Shown here: positions 51,128 through 60,620 of the stretch, piece by piece | Numbering within the stretch: the stretch's first letter is position 1 | How the letters are laid out: the number at the start of each line of letters is the position of its first letter | NCBI RefSeq assembly: GCF_015330125.1 | Contig: NZ_JADDXR010000002.1 | Location: 4,104,685 to 4,168,684, forward strand | DNA: 64,000 nt | Origin: Zobellia nedashkovskayae | GTDB taxonomy: Bacteria > Bacteroidota > Bacteroidia > Flavobacteriales > Flavobacteriaceae | Direction: 5' to 3' | Notes under the pieces: model-generated | What the model saw: only the letters and a program-made list of their open reading frames with translations | Database searches by the model: none | Told to the model about the DNA's origin: nothing | Position numbers and translations under genes: made by a program

Positions 51128-54100
51128 TTATCTAACCATAAACTTACGCGACTGAGTCCAATTTGCCCCTTTTACTTGTAAAATATAAACACCACTTCCC
51201 AAATCGTCAGTACTTAACTGCTCAAAAGATTGTTTACTACCCATAATTTTAGACCATGATCGGACCAAACTACCGTCTAAGCTGTATATGCTTAATGTAA
51301 CATTTTCTTCTTCTTCGCTGTCACCTAGCAAAATATCGGCTGTCAATGTTTGAGACCTATCTATTGGATTTGGGAAGAGCAAAATATTATTTCCAGAATT
51401 TTTGAAATTTATTTCAACTTGGTTTGAATACACCCTTTCGCCATCACCCGTAACGGCTACAATTCGATAAATCGAGTTTCCGATTATCGGGTGATAATCT
51501 GAATCACTATAGCCATTCTTCCCAGCCACTCTTGAACCCGGCTGATCAGTAACCATGCTGAAATCATCACCGTTCACTGATTTTTCTATAATGAAGGTTT
51601 CTATTTCTATGTCATTCGTAGCGGTCCATTCAATGTTTACAACATGTGATTTTTTATCCACCGAAACGCCATCAAAATAAAAATTACTTGGTAGCTCACT
51701 CAACTTCAAAGCTTCGGTATTTGGACTTTCTTCAAAGGTTTTACCCATAAGTGCGCCTGCCGAACTGAATATCATATAATGTATATCTTCAGTAGTATGC
51801 TCCGTTTCTATATCACCACACTTCTCCTCTTCCAGAAATACGGAGACGTTACTCCCCGTTAGTTCTTTATATCGCATCGTAGCGGCATTACCCCCGTATT
51901 CAGACCCAAGCCCTCCTATGAATATAGCGTTATCATCATAATTTTGTTCAAAGTCAATAGTATGCCAATTGTGGTCAACCTCTCGCCCGGTATTTGCCAG
52001 TTCAAAAGCAAAATTTTCATCGGAAAATATACCGGGTTCTACTGCTAGCCAGCTTATTATTTCCGGTGAATGCCCTCCAACCGAACTATCCTGTTCTTTT
52101 AATTTCATACGAAGTTGGGATGTATTTGAATATCGCTCATCAAAAAATACAGTTACAGCCTCTACCTCGTTTTCAGTTACACATTGACCGAAAACCAATG
52201 GTTTCTCCCCAAAAGAGCGATTAAATTGCTGTGTATACCACTGGTGATCTCTGCCTTCTACGTTTCCAGCTTGTAATAATTTACCATTGGCAAGTTCATG
52301 TACTCCTGCTTCTACAACAATATAAGGTATCGTTTCTGTTAAATGGCTTTCATCCCAACACTCCCATTCATCAATTCGTACTTTAAAACTAGACCTCGTA
52401 ACATCTTTTACCCGCACTGTTGCTTGGTTGGTTCCTTCGTAAGTAGGACCGCCCGCTATAACCACTGGATTCTTGTACGTTTTATTTAAACTAACGCTAA
52501 CCCAGTTGTGATTGGTGTTTACAGTTCCAGTTTCGCCAATATCGGTTAAGCCTACTCCAACGCTTACGGGCTCCAATTTCCATTGTTGGTTTTCCGAATT
52601 ACTTGGTGACCACATTGTTGCTGCCCTTCCGTTTTTATTAATTCCTTTTGAAATATAAAGTGCGAGACCATTATAAGCACTAACTATTCGTAAGTTTTCA
52701 CCTTCAATATCTTCAAAATACCACAATTGATGCTGACTACCATCCCAAACCTCTTGAATCACATTCGACCCACGTTCAGACTTTAAATCACGAAGAGACA
52801 GTACCATATCGGAATGCATTGCTTTAATACGATATTTATTTCCTCCCATTTGTTCTACATACCATTTAGCATTATCACCAGAATCCGAAATACTATTTAC
52901 TGCTCTTGCATCAGTTAAAAGCGAAGCATTCTCGATGGTTAGGTATTTTTTTCTGTCTCCCATTTTAAAAGTATACCATCCATCTTCTACAGTCATAGGG
53001 CCATCAACATCTAGTCCATCTATCCATCCAATCAATGTCTGTAGATAGTCTTCATCCAACATATTTCGCCCTATAGGGGGCATGCGATTATCCGAGGTGC
53101 TGGCGTCTCGTACATACAAAACAGAGTTTAAAATATCTTTTGGTTTTACAATTTTACTTCCTTGAATAGAGGCGTGACTCTCCACATCCGCATTAATCAT
53201 AGATTGATCATAAAGCGCCGTCATAGCTCGGCCATCAAACGCACCCTCCACACCATTTGGACGATGACAGTAAGCACAGTTTGCATCCATATACGACCGG
53301 ATCTTCATTTCATCACTTGTGTTTTCAGAGTTAATATGAGCTGATGCCGGCAGCTTTGTATGAGAAGCTATATCTTCGGTAAACATATTTAAATGACTCC
53401 AAGTTTGTAATTGATTACCTGTAATTCCTGTGGAGGGATAGGTAAAATCTCTGTTGAGTTGCCGTGTTTTTAAACCCAGTGAATATCCTGCGACGCTATT
53501 ATGACATTGCATACACTGATCTCGAGTAGGAAAATCCCAAGTTTGCTCCTCTACCGATCCGTCACTTTTCTTAACCTGATAATTCTGTGAAACAGACGCA
53601 TCATACCCCACAAGAAAGGCATCCGTTTGCTCATCGTTCCATTTATAGGTAACCGCGTAGGCATCGTTATCATTGGTAAAAACTAAAAAACGAGTTTCCA
53701 ATTTTATAACTTTAGAAAGTTCATTTTCATCCACGGGAAGATCAAACTGCTTTATAACCACCGTACCTGCAGGAAATGACCAATTCTCTTCATTCTGAAA
53801 AACAATCTGCTCTTCTGAAGTATTATGTGCTCCATCATTAGGCAAGGCGATCCATCTTCGTTTTTCCGCCCCATCTGACCATAAAGGTGAGTTAACGTCA
53901 TAAGGAACAATTCCATCAACAGTTGCCAAAGTCTGCATATTGGTAAACACGTTCAAGTCTGAAAGTTTTGAAGGAGGGTCGGGCACAGCCACCGTACGCA
54001 CCACTTTTTGAATGACACCACCATCTTGTGCCGTACCGAACAAATCAAGAATGTACATATGACCATCTGAATCTATAAAAAATGAGGAAATACCATCCTT

Positions 54101-55405
54101 GTTACCTTCGCCGTCTACGGGAACGCTCAAAAGGTAATCTACGTTACCCATATTTTCACCTATTTTGGAAAGGGTCCAAACGGTTTGGGTCTCATGATCA
54201 CCAAATACATATTTCCCAATCAATTCAGGATATCGATTCCCTCGGTACACCATTCCTCCAATAATTGCTCTTCCGGTAGTTCTATCATAGGCATGAATAG
54301 GTGGCCTATCATTACCAATAAGCGAATCTGGCATAACAGCAGGTCCGTCTTTATCGCCCTCACGATAGGGCCATTGTAAGTTGTCACCTTTTCTAACTAA
54401 GCTAATTTCTTCTTTAGCACCTTGTCCAACATCACCAACCCATATATCACCAGTTGGTGGGTCAATGCTAATTCTGTGAGGACTTCGAGTACCGATTGCA
54501 TAAAATTCTTCTAGGTTAGAGCCACTAGTATCTACCCAAGGATTGTCATTAGGAATATAGTAGCCTTGGGTAAAGGAATCTGGCCATCCGTTGGGTGGGA
54601 TGCCCGCATTAAGAGGTTGTCTCCGTATAGGATGACTAATTTTACCGCCCCTTTTATCAACATCAATACGTAAAATTCCACCAAACAGGAATTTGTCAAT
54701 TTGTTGTGTTACTTTATAACTGTCATTAGCGTCCCCTTCATCACCAACTCCAAGATATAAAAACCCATCTTCAGGACCGAAAAACATATCTCCCCCATTG
54801 TGATAGTCGCTCCGATCATATATGTTGATAAGAACCTCTTCACTAGAGGGGTTAATTGCATTTGCACCTATCGGAAGGTTAAATCGGGAAAGACGCATAT
54901 ACCCATTAACCGTTGCTCCAATTCTGTCAGTACCCTGAACAGGAGTGTACCGGTAAAAGGCATATATATACTCAGCATTGGGAGAGCCTCTGCGGCCATA
55001 TTCTGGATGCAGCACCAAGCTCAACATTCCACCATCTGTATTGGTTACAACATTATCAGAGATATCAAGAAGTAACTGTTTAGAAATGGTTCCAGCATTG
55101 TTAGCAATTTTCCAAATATGACCCTGCAAGCCTAGAATCAAAAATTCTTTACCCCCAGGAAGCTCCTCCATATCTACCGGGTCTACAAAAGTTAAATTTG
55201 GAAAAGCATTTTCTACACTATAATTGGCATTCACATCTTCTGTTCCTGTAGGAGTTGAAGAAGGAAAAGTCCCATTAAGAAAGGCACCCAATGGCTCGGC
55301 ATTTTCAAGTCCGGGGCCATAAAGATATGGTATAAAGGAAAAGGTCAAAAAGACGGTAATAACAAGGCATACCGCGCCCGTCTTTTTTCGATAATTTAAT
55401 TTCAT
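51128..55405 (-). CDS. Giant secreted sugar dehydrogenase/dihaem cytochrome/lectin-like protein with T9SS tail
   Basis: A 1425-residue surface protein. After the N-terminal signal segment come a PQQ-type soluble sugar dehydrogenase propeller (about 55-480, VDPVDMEELPGGKEFLILG, RSPHRISIDPPTGDIWVGDVGQG), an SO2930-like dihaem cytochrome region (about 490-790) with haem motifs CMQCH (about 631-635) and CAYCH (about 708-712), a ricin-type beta-trefoil (about 800-950), three ~95-residue repeats ending near 1230, a fibronectin-like stretch, and a T9SS sorting tail (LLFPNPIDRSQTL ... SGVYILQVKGANWTQSRKFMVR). It would oxidise sugars at the surface and pass electrons to its own haems. The substrate is unknown. 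It is monocistronic. Confidence 0.85.
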   Translation of the reverse strand: MKLNYRKKTGAVCLVITVFLTFSFIPYLYGPGLENAEPLGAFLNGTFPSSTPTGTEDVNANYSVENAFPNLTFVDPVDMEELPGGKEFLILGLQGHIWKIANNAGTISKQLLLDISDNVVTNTDGGMLSLVLHPEYGRRGSPNAEYIYAFYRYTPVQGTDRIGATVNGYMRLSRFNLPIGANAINPSSEEVLINIYDRSDYHNGGDMFFGPEDGFLYLGVGDEGDANDSYKVTQQIDKFLFGGILRIDVDKRGGKISHPIRRQPLNAGIPPNGWPDSFTQGYYIPNDNPWVDTSGSNLEEFYAIGTRSPHRISIDPPTGDIWVGDVGQGAKEEISLVRKGDNLQWPYREGDKDGPAVMPDSLIGNDRPPIHAYDRTTGRAIIGGMVYRGNRYPELIGKYVFGDHETQTVWTLSKIGENMGNVDYLLSVPVDGEGNKDGISSFFIDSDGHMYILDLFGTAQDGGVIQKVVRTVAVPDPPSKLSDLNVFTNMQTLATVDGIVPYDVNSPLWSDGAEKRRWIALPNDGAHNTSEEQIVFQNEENWSFPAGTVVIKQFDLPVDENELSKVIKLETRFLVFTNDNDAYAVTYKWNDEQTDAFLVGYDASVSQNYQVKKSDGSVEEQTWDFPTRDQCMQCHNSVAGYSLGLKTRQLNRDFTYPSTGITGNQLQTWSHLNMFTEDIASHTKLPASAHINSENTSDEMKIRSYMDANCAYCHRPNGVEGAFDGRAMTALYDQSMINADVESHASIQGSKIVKPKDILNSVLYVRDASTSDNRMPPIGRNMLDEDYLQTLIGWIDGLDVDGPMTVEDGWYTFKMGDRKKYLTIENASLLTDARAVNSISDSGDNAKWYVEQMGGNKYRIKAMHSDMVLSLRDLKSERGSNVIQEVWDGSQHQLWYFEDIEGENLRIVSAYNGLALYISKGINKNGRAATMWSPSNSENQQWKLEPVSVGVGLTDIGETGTVNTNHNWVSVSLNKTYKNPVVIAGGPTYEGTNQATVRVKDVTRSSFKVRIDEWECWDESHLTETIPYIVVEAGVHELANGKLLQAGNVEGRDHQWYTQQFNRSFGEKPLVFGQCVTENEVEAVTVFFDERYSNTSQLRMKLKEQDSSVGGHSPEIISWLAVEPGIFSDENFAFELANTGREVDHNWHTIDFEQNYDDNAIFIGGLGSEYGGNAATMRYKELTGSNVSVFLEEEKCGDIETEHTTEDIHYMIFSSAGALMGKTFEESPNTEALKLSELPSNFYFDGVSVDKKSHVVNIEWTATNDIEIETFIIEKSVNGDDFSMVTDQPGSRVAGKNGYSDSDYHPIIGNSIYRIVAVTGDGERVYSNQVEINFKNSGNNILLFPNPIDRSQTLTADILLGDSEEEENVTLSIYSLDGSLVRSWSKIMGSKQSFEQLSTDDLGSGVYILQVKGANWTQSRKFMVR

Positions 55406-55577
55406 AGTGTTCTAAATCCTATTATTTAAACTAATCTCAAAATCGATGAAAGGGTTGAAATGAACGCTTAAAATCAGATAAAATCGATGAAAAGCACTCT
55501 ACTTTAAGACAATGATACAACATAAATTTATCTTCTCTTTCTATATAAGCTACTTCATTTTCATTAAATTGGCCACC

Positions 55578-56585
55578 ATGCAACAACCTCTTGTTAGTAT
55601 TCTTATTCCTTTTAAAAATACAGAAGCCTTTCTTAATCAATGTCTTGATTCTATTATAGAACAAAAATATATAAACTGGCAAGTTCTTGCAGTTAATGAC
55701 GAAAGTTCTGACGGCAGTCTTAATTTGGTGAAATCATATGCCAAAAATGACGCACGTATTCACTTATTTGATAATGAAGGAAATGGTATTATAGAAGCCT
55801 TACGAACCGCATATAAACAAAGTAAAGGGCAATTCATTACTCGAATGGATTCTGACGATATTATGACAGCAGAAAAACTGGAAATTATGGTGGAATCGCT
55901 TTTGGAGAATGGAAAAGGTCACTTGGCGGTTGGACAAGTACGTTATTTTTCTCATCGAGGCATTAGTAATGGTTATGAGCGCTATGAAAAATGGCTAAAT
56001 CATCTAACCGAATCTGGCGACAACTATTCTGAAATATATAAAGAGTGTGTTATTCCTTCCCCTTGCTGGATGGTCTTTCGCGAAGATTTAGACCGCTGTG
56101 GTGCTTTTGCTCCAGATTTATATCCAGAAGATTATGACCTTGCTTTTCGTTTTTATCAAAACGGACTTAAATGTATTCCCTGTAGTAAACTCCTGCATTT
56201 GTGGCGCGATTATGATACCAGAACCTCTAGAACTAGTGAGCATTATGCCCAAAACTATTTTCTAGACATTAAACTTCGCTATTTCTTAAAACTAAATTAC
56301 AATCCCACTAGACCTTTAACTGTTTGGGGCGCGGGTACTAAAGGAAAAGAAATTGCAAAAATATTGCAAGAGCAGAATATAGGTTTTTATTGGGTCTGCG
56401 ATAATCCAAAGAAAATTGGAAAGCATATTTACAACAAAGAAATGTTTCACTTCAGTAAACTAAAGGAACTACCTAATGCACAAAGTATTATTAGTGTGGC
56501 TAATGAAAGCGCACAAGTTAATATTAAAAAGTTTTTCTCAGCTATCAATAAAAAGCCAATGGAAGACTATTTCTTTTTCTGCTAA
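55578..56585 (+). CDS. Glycosyltransferase family 2
   Basis: A 335-residue GT-A transferase: VSILIPFKNTEAFLNQCLDSI (about 6-26), NDESSDGSLNLV, and the DxD metal site in RMDSDDIMTAEKLEIM. The last ~90 residues after about 255 (WGAGTKGKEIAKILQEQNIGFYWVCDNPKKIG) look like a second Rossmann-like domain, unusual for a plain GT2. The start at 55578 (MQQPLVSILIPF) fits the family; an in-frame ATG at 55512 would add a hydrophobic stretch. It is divergent from the giant dehydrogenase gene. Confidence 0.85.
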   Translation: MQQPLVSILIPFKNTEAFLNQCLDSIIEQKYINWQVLAVNDESSDGSLNLVKSYAKNDARIHLFDNEGNGIIEALRTAYKQSKGQFITRMDSDDIMTAEKLEIMVESLLENGKGHLAVGQVRYFSHRGISNGYERYEKWLNHLTESGDNYSEIYKECVIPSPCWMVFREDLDRCGAFAPDLYPEDYDLAFRFYQNGLKCIPCSKLLHLWRDYDTRTSRTSEHYAQNYFLDIKLRYFLKLNYNPTRPLTVWGAGTKGKEIAKILQEQNIGFYWVCDNPKKIGKHIYNKEMFHFSKLKELPNAQSIISVANESAQVNIKKFFSAINKKPMEDYFFFC

Positions 56586-56696
56586 AAACTTAGTATCAAC
56601 CCTTATGTCTCTTTTTTTTGAGTCAGATAAAATATCTTTTTGCCTACTGTAGCAATAAAGGACTAAATGTCTATCTTTGATAATTCAATACAGGAA

Positions 56697-58619
56697 ATGC
56701 AGTTTAAATATCCAGAACTCTTTTGGGCCCTTTTTCTTCTCCTGATTCCCATTTTCATTCATTTATTCCAATTACGTCGTTTTAAGAAAACGCCGTTTAC
56801 GAACGTCAAGTTTTTAAAGAAGGTAGTTTCAGAATCAAGACAGAGCAACACTTTAAAAAAGTGGTTGTTACTGTTTACCCGAATGTTATTGCTTATCGCT
56901 TTTATATTTGCATTTGCCCAACCCTTTTTTGCAGAAAAATCTGCCTTAAAACAAAAGGAAACGGTTATTTATTTGGATGACTCTTTTAGCATGCAATTAA
57001 AAGAAGAAAGTACTACTCTTTTGGAAAATGCTGTACAGGAACTTATAAAGAACCTACCTAAGACAGAGCGCTTCTCACTGTTTACAAATGCAAAAACATG
57101 TAGAAATACCACCATACAAGATATTCAAAATGAGCTTCTTGCCTTAAGTACTGGGAGCAAACAGTTAAAGCTAAACGAAATTCAGCTAAAGGGAAAAACA
57201 CTTTTCTCTTCAGATATTGCTACGGATAAAAATCTAATTATACTTTCCGATTTTCAGCAGCTTATGGCCAGCACCCAAACGGATAGTTTACTAAATGTAC
57301 ATTCACATTGGGTAGCACTACGTGGAAAGGAAGTTAAAAACGTATCTATTGATTCCGCTTATATTGAATCTGAAACTTCAGAAAACCTGAATCTTTCGGT
57401 TAATCTTTCAGGTTCCGGCGCTATAGAAAATATTCCTGTTTCTTTATTTAATGGAGAAACACTTATAGCCAAAACATCGGCTTCATTTAATGAATCAAAA
57501 AAAGGAACCGCCAATTTTTCAATTCCTAAAAACGAAGCTTTTGACGGAAAAATCGAAATATCCGATTCCGGGCTGACTTATGACAATCTACTTTATTTTA
57601 CTGTTGGCGAAAAGGAGAAAATAAAAGTGCTTAATGTTGGTGACGTTCAAAATAGATTTTTAGCTCGAATTTTTACCAAGGACGAGTTTATTTTTTCGGC
57701 AACTGAGCTAAAAACCTTGAACTACAGTAATCTTGCCAATCAGCATTTGATTATACTAAACAATTTGCAACAGATTCCTGCTTCGTTAACTACCGGTTTA
57801 AAGGCTTTTACAGATAATGGTGGACATTTATCAATTATACCTGCTACTGAAATCGATTTGAATTCATATAATTTACTTACTAGTAACTACGCCTCTACTA
57901 CCCTTCTGCAAAAGGTACAAAATGAGCGTGAAATAACGAACATCTCGTTTTCCCATCCGCTATATCAGAATGTATTTGAAAAGAATGTAACCAACTTTCA
58001 ATACCCAAAAACCAACGAGTTTTACAAAATAAAAACTGGCGCTTCCACAGCATTGGCTTTTCAAGGAAACGAACCATTTCTCGTGGGCGGTAAGTCTTTC
58101 TTTTTATTTACGGCATCCTTATCTAACCAGAATTCAAACTTTATCAATTCGCCTTTAGTGGTACCTACTTTTTATAACATGGCCATTGGAAGTTTAAAAT
58201 TAGCTTCTTTGTATTCCGTTTTGGGACAATCGGTTTCAATAGATGTATCCACTTCGCTAGCTCAGGACGATATTCTTAAGTTGAAGAAAGGTGATTACGA
58301 GTTTATTCCGCGACAACAGTCTTTAAGCAATAAAGTTGCTCTCTCTTTTAACGAAAGTTTACAGGAAGATGGTAGCTATGCGATACTGCAAAACGAAAAA
58401 CCAATAAAAAACATCAGTTTTAATTATAATAGAAACGAAAGCAATCTTTCCTATTTGAATATAACCGAACAAAAAATGGCATCTACATCAACCTCTATCT
58501 CATCTTTGTTCGAAACCATTGAAAAAGACAACAGCGTAACGGAGCTTTGGAAATGGTTTGTTATTTTAGCGCTGGCGTTGCTGTTTATTGAAGTACTTAT
58601 TCAAAAATATCTTAAATGA
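56697..58619 (+). CDS. BatA-domain membrane protein (von Willebrand-like aerotolerance family)
   Basis: About 640 residues. The N-terminus MQFKYPELFWALFLLLIPIFIHLFQLRRFKK is the BatA N-terminal domain, with two membrane helices (about 5-23 and 50-70), a large periplasmic region (DxSxS-like YLDDSFSM at about 94-101, as in vWA domains), and one C-terminal helix (about 615-635). The family is linked to Bacteroidota membrane processes with unclear function. It starts at 56697 rather than the ATG ten codons upstream. The dihydroorotase-like gene overlaps its stop by four bases (ATGA). Confidence 0.85.
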   Translation: MQFKYPELFWALFLLLIPIFIHLFQLRRFKKTPFTNVKFLKKVVSESRQSNTLKKWLLLFTRMLLLIAFIFAFAQPFFAEKSALKQKETVIYLDDSFSMQLKEESTTLLENAVQELIKNLPKTERFSLFTNAKTCRNTTIQDIQNELLALSTGSKQLKLNEIQLKGKTLFSSDIATDKNLIILSDFQQLMASTQTDSLLNVHSHWVALRGKEVKNVSIDSAYIESETSENLNLSVNLSGSGAIENIPVSLFNGETLIAKTSASFNESKKGTANFSIPKNEAFDGKIEISDSGLTYDNLLYFTVGEKEKIKVLNVGDVQNRFLARIFTKDEFIFSATELKTLNYSNLANQHLIILNNLQQIPASLTTGLKAFTDNGGHLSIIPATEIDLNSYNLLTSNYASTTLLQKVQNEREITNISFSHPLYQNVFEKNVTNFQYPKTNEFYKIKTGASTALAFQGNEPFLVGGKSFFLFTASLSNQNSNFINSPLVVPTFYNMAIGSLKLASLYSVLGQSVSIDVSTSLAQDDILKLKKGDYEFIPRQQSLSNKVALSFNESLQEDGSYAILQNEKPIKNISFNYNRNESNLSYLNITEQKMASTSTSISSLFETIEKDNSVTELWKWFVILALALLFIEVLIQKYLK

Positions 58620-59875
58620 ACATTCTCTTAAAATCGGCAAAAATAATTGATACGAATAACGAAGCTCTTCATTTGAAAACTCGCGATATTTATATCAAAA
58701 ATGGCATTATAGTCAAAATTGCTGCTAAAATAGAGCCTGAAAGTAAAACTCAGGTCGTAAAACACAAAAACCTACATGTATCCATCGGCTGGTTTGATAG
58801 CAGCGTTTCTTTTGGCGAACCGGGTTACGAAGAACGGGAAACGATTGAAAATGGATTGCACACCGCGGCACTAAGTGGTTTTACAGATGTAATCCTCAAT
58901 CCAAGTACGCACCCTTGCCCTGATAGTAGTTCCGATATTGTATATCTTAAGAGTGCATCCACAGGCCTAGCAACAAATCTTTATCCGCTAGGTACTTTAA
59001 CTATGAAAGCAGACGGCAACGATTTGGCCGAACTGTACGATATGAAAAATGCAGGAGCTGTTGGTTTTTATGACTATAAGCTTCCCGTGACCAATGCTAA
59101 CCTTTTAAAGGTTGCTTTGCAATATGTACAAAACTTTGACGGATTGGTCTATTCTTTTCCTTTGGACACCAAAATTGCCGGGAAAGGCATTGTTAATGAA
59201 GGTGAGGTTTCAACTAAACTAGGCTTAAAAGGAATCCCCACTTTAGCAGAAGAACTTCAGGTGGCAAGAGACCTTTTTATTTTAGAATATACGGGAGGTA
59301 AATTACATATACCTACTATCTCTACAGCAAACTCTGTAAAGCTAATTGCCGATGCGAAGAAAAAAGGCCTGAACGTAAGTTGTAGCGTAGCGATTCATAA
59401 TTTAATTTATACTGATTCCGTTTTAGAACAATTTGATTCCATCTATAAGGTAATGCCACCGTTACGCACCAAAAAGGATGCTAAAGCCCTTTTAAAAGGG
59501 TTGAAAGATGGCACCATAGATTTTGTGACTAGCAATCATACTCCTATGAACATTGAAGAAAAAAGAGTTGAATTTGACAATGCCTCTAACGGGACCATTG
59601 GTCTAGAATCTGCTTTTGGTAGTATGAACCAACTTTTAGATATAGAAACAGTAATTGCAATTCTTTCTAAAGGCCGAGAACGTTACGGATTAAAATCGCC
59701 TGAAATAAAAGAAGGTGAAGTAGCATGTTTAACACTCTTCAATCCTGATGACACTTATGTTTTTACTGAGGAGCACATAAAATCTACCTCAAAAAACAGT
59801 ATGTTCATAAGTGCCGAATTAAAAGGCAAAGTATATAGTATCATTAATAATGGGCAGCACACAACAAACGATTAA
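58616..59875 (+). CDS. Dihydroorotase-like protein lacking the catalytic metal ligands
   Basis: A 419-residue amidohydrolase-fold protein whose sequence follows dihydroorotase but has lost its active site. The metal HxH is replaced by S63-V64-S65 (GWFDSSVSFGEPGYEERETI), the second His of HxxH in KLHIPTISTANSV is Thr, and the catalytic Asp of the DHAPH motif is Asn in VTSNHTPMN. It should not hydrolyse dihydroorotate. Non-catalytic dihydroorotases are known to serve as structural partners of aspartate transcarbamoylase (PyrB) in some bacteria; that role is inferred here. It overlaps the BatA gene by four bases. Confidence 0.85.
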   Translation: MNILLKSAKIIDTNNEALHLKTRDIYIKNGIIVKIAAKIEPESKTQVVKHKNLHVSIGWFDSSVSFGEPGYEERETIENGLHTAALSGFTDVILNPSTHPCPDSSSDIVYLKSASTGLATNLYPLGTLTMKADGNDLAELYDMKNAGAVGFYDYKLPVTNANLLKVALQYVQNFDGLVYSFPLDTKIAGKGIVNEGEVSTKLGLKGIPTLAEELQVARDLFILEYTGGKLHIPTISTANSVKLIADAKKKGLNVSCSVAIHNLIYTDSVLEQFDSIYKVMPPLRTKKDAKALLKGLKDGTIDFVTSNHTPMNIEEKRVEFDNASNGTIGLESAFGSMNQLLDIETVIAILSKGRERYGLKSPEIKEGEVACLTLFNPDDTYVFTEEHIKSTSKNSMFISAELKGKVYSIINNGQHTTND

Positions 59876-59896
59876 GAATTATTACAAACCAATCAA

Positions 59897-60211
59897 ATGG
59901 ATCAAAATACAATAGACGAAGGAAAAACCACGGCAATCATTAGCTATGTAACTTTAATAGGTACACTGATTGCGTACTTTATGAACAAAAAAAATAATAA
60001 CGAATTTGTCAAGTTTCATATTGGACAAGCGCTGAGGGCTTGGATTACAGGGCTGATTGTTACTTTTATTGCAAAAGTATTAATCATGTTCACTGGCATA
60101 GGCCTGTTAGGTTATTTTCAATATGCGGGACTAGTTCTAGCTATAATAGGAGGTTTAAATGCCATGAACGGCAAAGTGGAAAAGATTCCGCTAGTTGGAG
60201 ATATTGGATAA
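59897..60211 (+). CDS. DUF4870-like small membrane protein (copy 1)
   Basis: A 104-residue protein with three hydrophobic segments (about 14-28, 47-68, 70-92), the DUF4870-type arrangement: DEGKTTAIISYVTLIGTLIAYFMN, NEFVKFHIGQALR, and a final LVGDIG. It is a paralogue of the gene at 60300 (shared EGKTTA, FHI-Q-A and PLVG blocks). It closes the BatA/dihydroorotase operon, with its own terminator after it. Function unknown. Confidence 0.8.
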   Translation: MDQNTIDEGKTTAIISYVTLIGTLIAYFMNKKNNNEFVKFHIGQALRAWITGLIVTFIAKVLIMFTGIGLLGYFQYAGLVLAIIGGLNAMNGKVEKIPLVGDIG

Positions 60212-60235
60212 AGTCCATTTTTAAAAATATTAAAA

Positions 60236-60265
60236 AAAAGAGACCCTGTTCGGGTCTCTTTTTTT
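60236..60265 (+). terminator. Intrinsic terminator between the two small membrane genes
   Basis: An 11-bp stem AAAAGAGACCC / GGGTCTCTTTT with a five-base loop and following T run. It separates the two paralogous genes into distinct transcripts. Confidence 0.88.
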
Positions 60266-60286
60266 GTGCAAGACTATAGCTTACAT

Positions 60287-60294
60287 TAACTTTG
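60287..60294 (+). promoter_or_regulatory. -7 element for the second small membrane gene
   Basis: TAACTTTG, perfect TAnnTTTG, directly after the terminator and only five bases before the ATG at 60300, implying a very short or leaderless mRNA. Confidence 0.4.
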
Positions 60295-60299
60295 GCAAC

Positions 60300-60620
60300 A
60301 TGGACACAGTAAAGGAAGGAAAAACAACGGCATTAATAGCTTATTTCACGATTGTAGGTTCGCTTATTGCAATGAGCATGAACTCCGATAGTAAAAATGA
60401 GTTCGCCCGATTTCATATTCGGCAGGCATTTGGTTTACATATATTTTTCTTAGGATTCGCTATATTTTTAAGCCAATGGTTTAATGAATATGCGTGGTAC
60501 GGCTTATACATTGCTTATATTGTATTATGGGGGTATGGATTTATTGGCGCAATAAAGGACGAAAAACAGTCCGTTCCTCTAGTTGGTAATTTCTTTCAAA
60601 AATGGCTTAAATTTATCTAA
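60300..60620 (+). CDS. DUF4870-like small membrane protein (copy 2)
   Basis: A 106-residue paralogue of the preceding gene: VKEGKTTALIAYFTIVGSLIAMSMN, NEFARFHIRQAFGLHI and SVPLVGNFFQKWLKFI, with three to four hydrophobic segments. I start it at ATG 60300; an in-frame ATG at 60264 lies inside the preceding terminator's T run and is unlikely. The esterase gene begins in its stop codon (TAATG, one base shared), so these two are coupled. Confidence 0.8.
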   Translation: MDTVKEGKTTALIAYFTIVGSLIAMSMNSDSKNEFARFHIRQAFGLHIFFLGFAIFLSQWFNEYAWYGLYIAYIVLWGYGFIGAIKDEKQSVPLVGNFFQKWLKFI

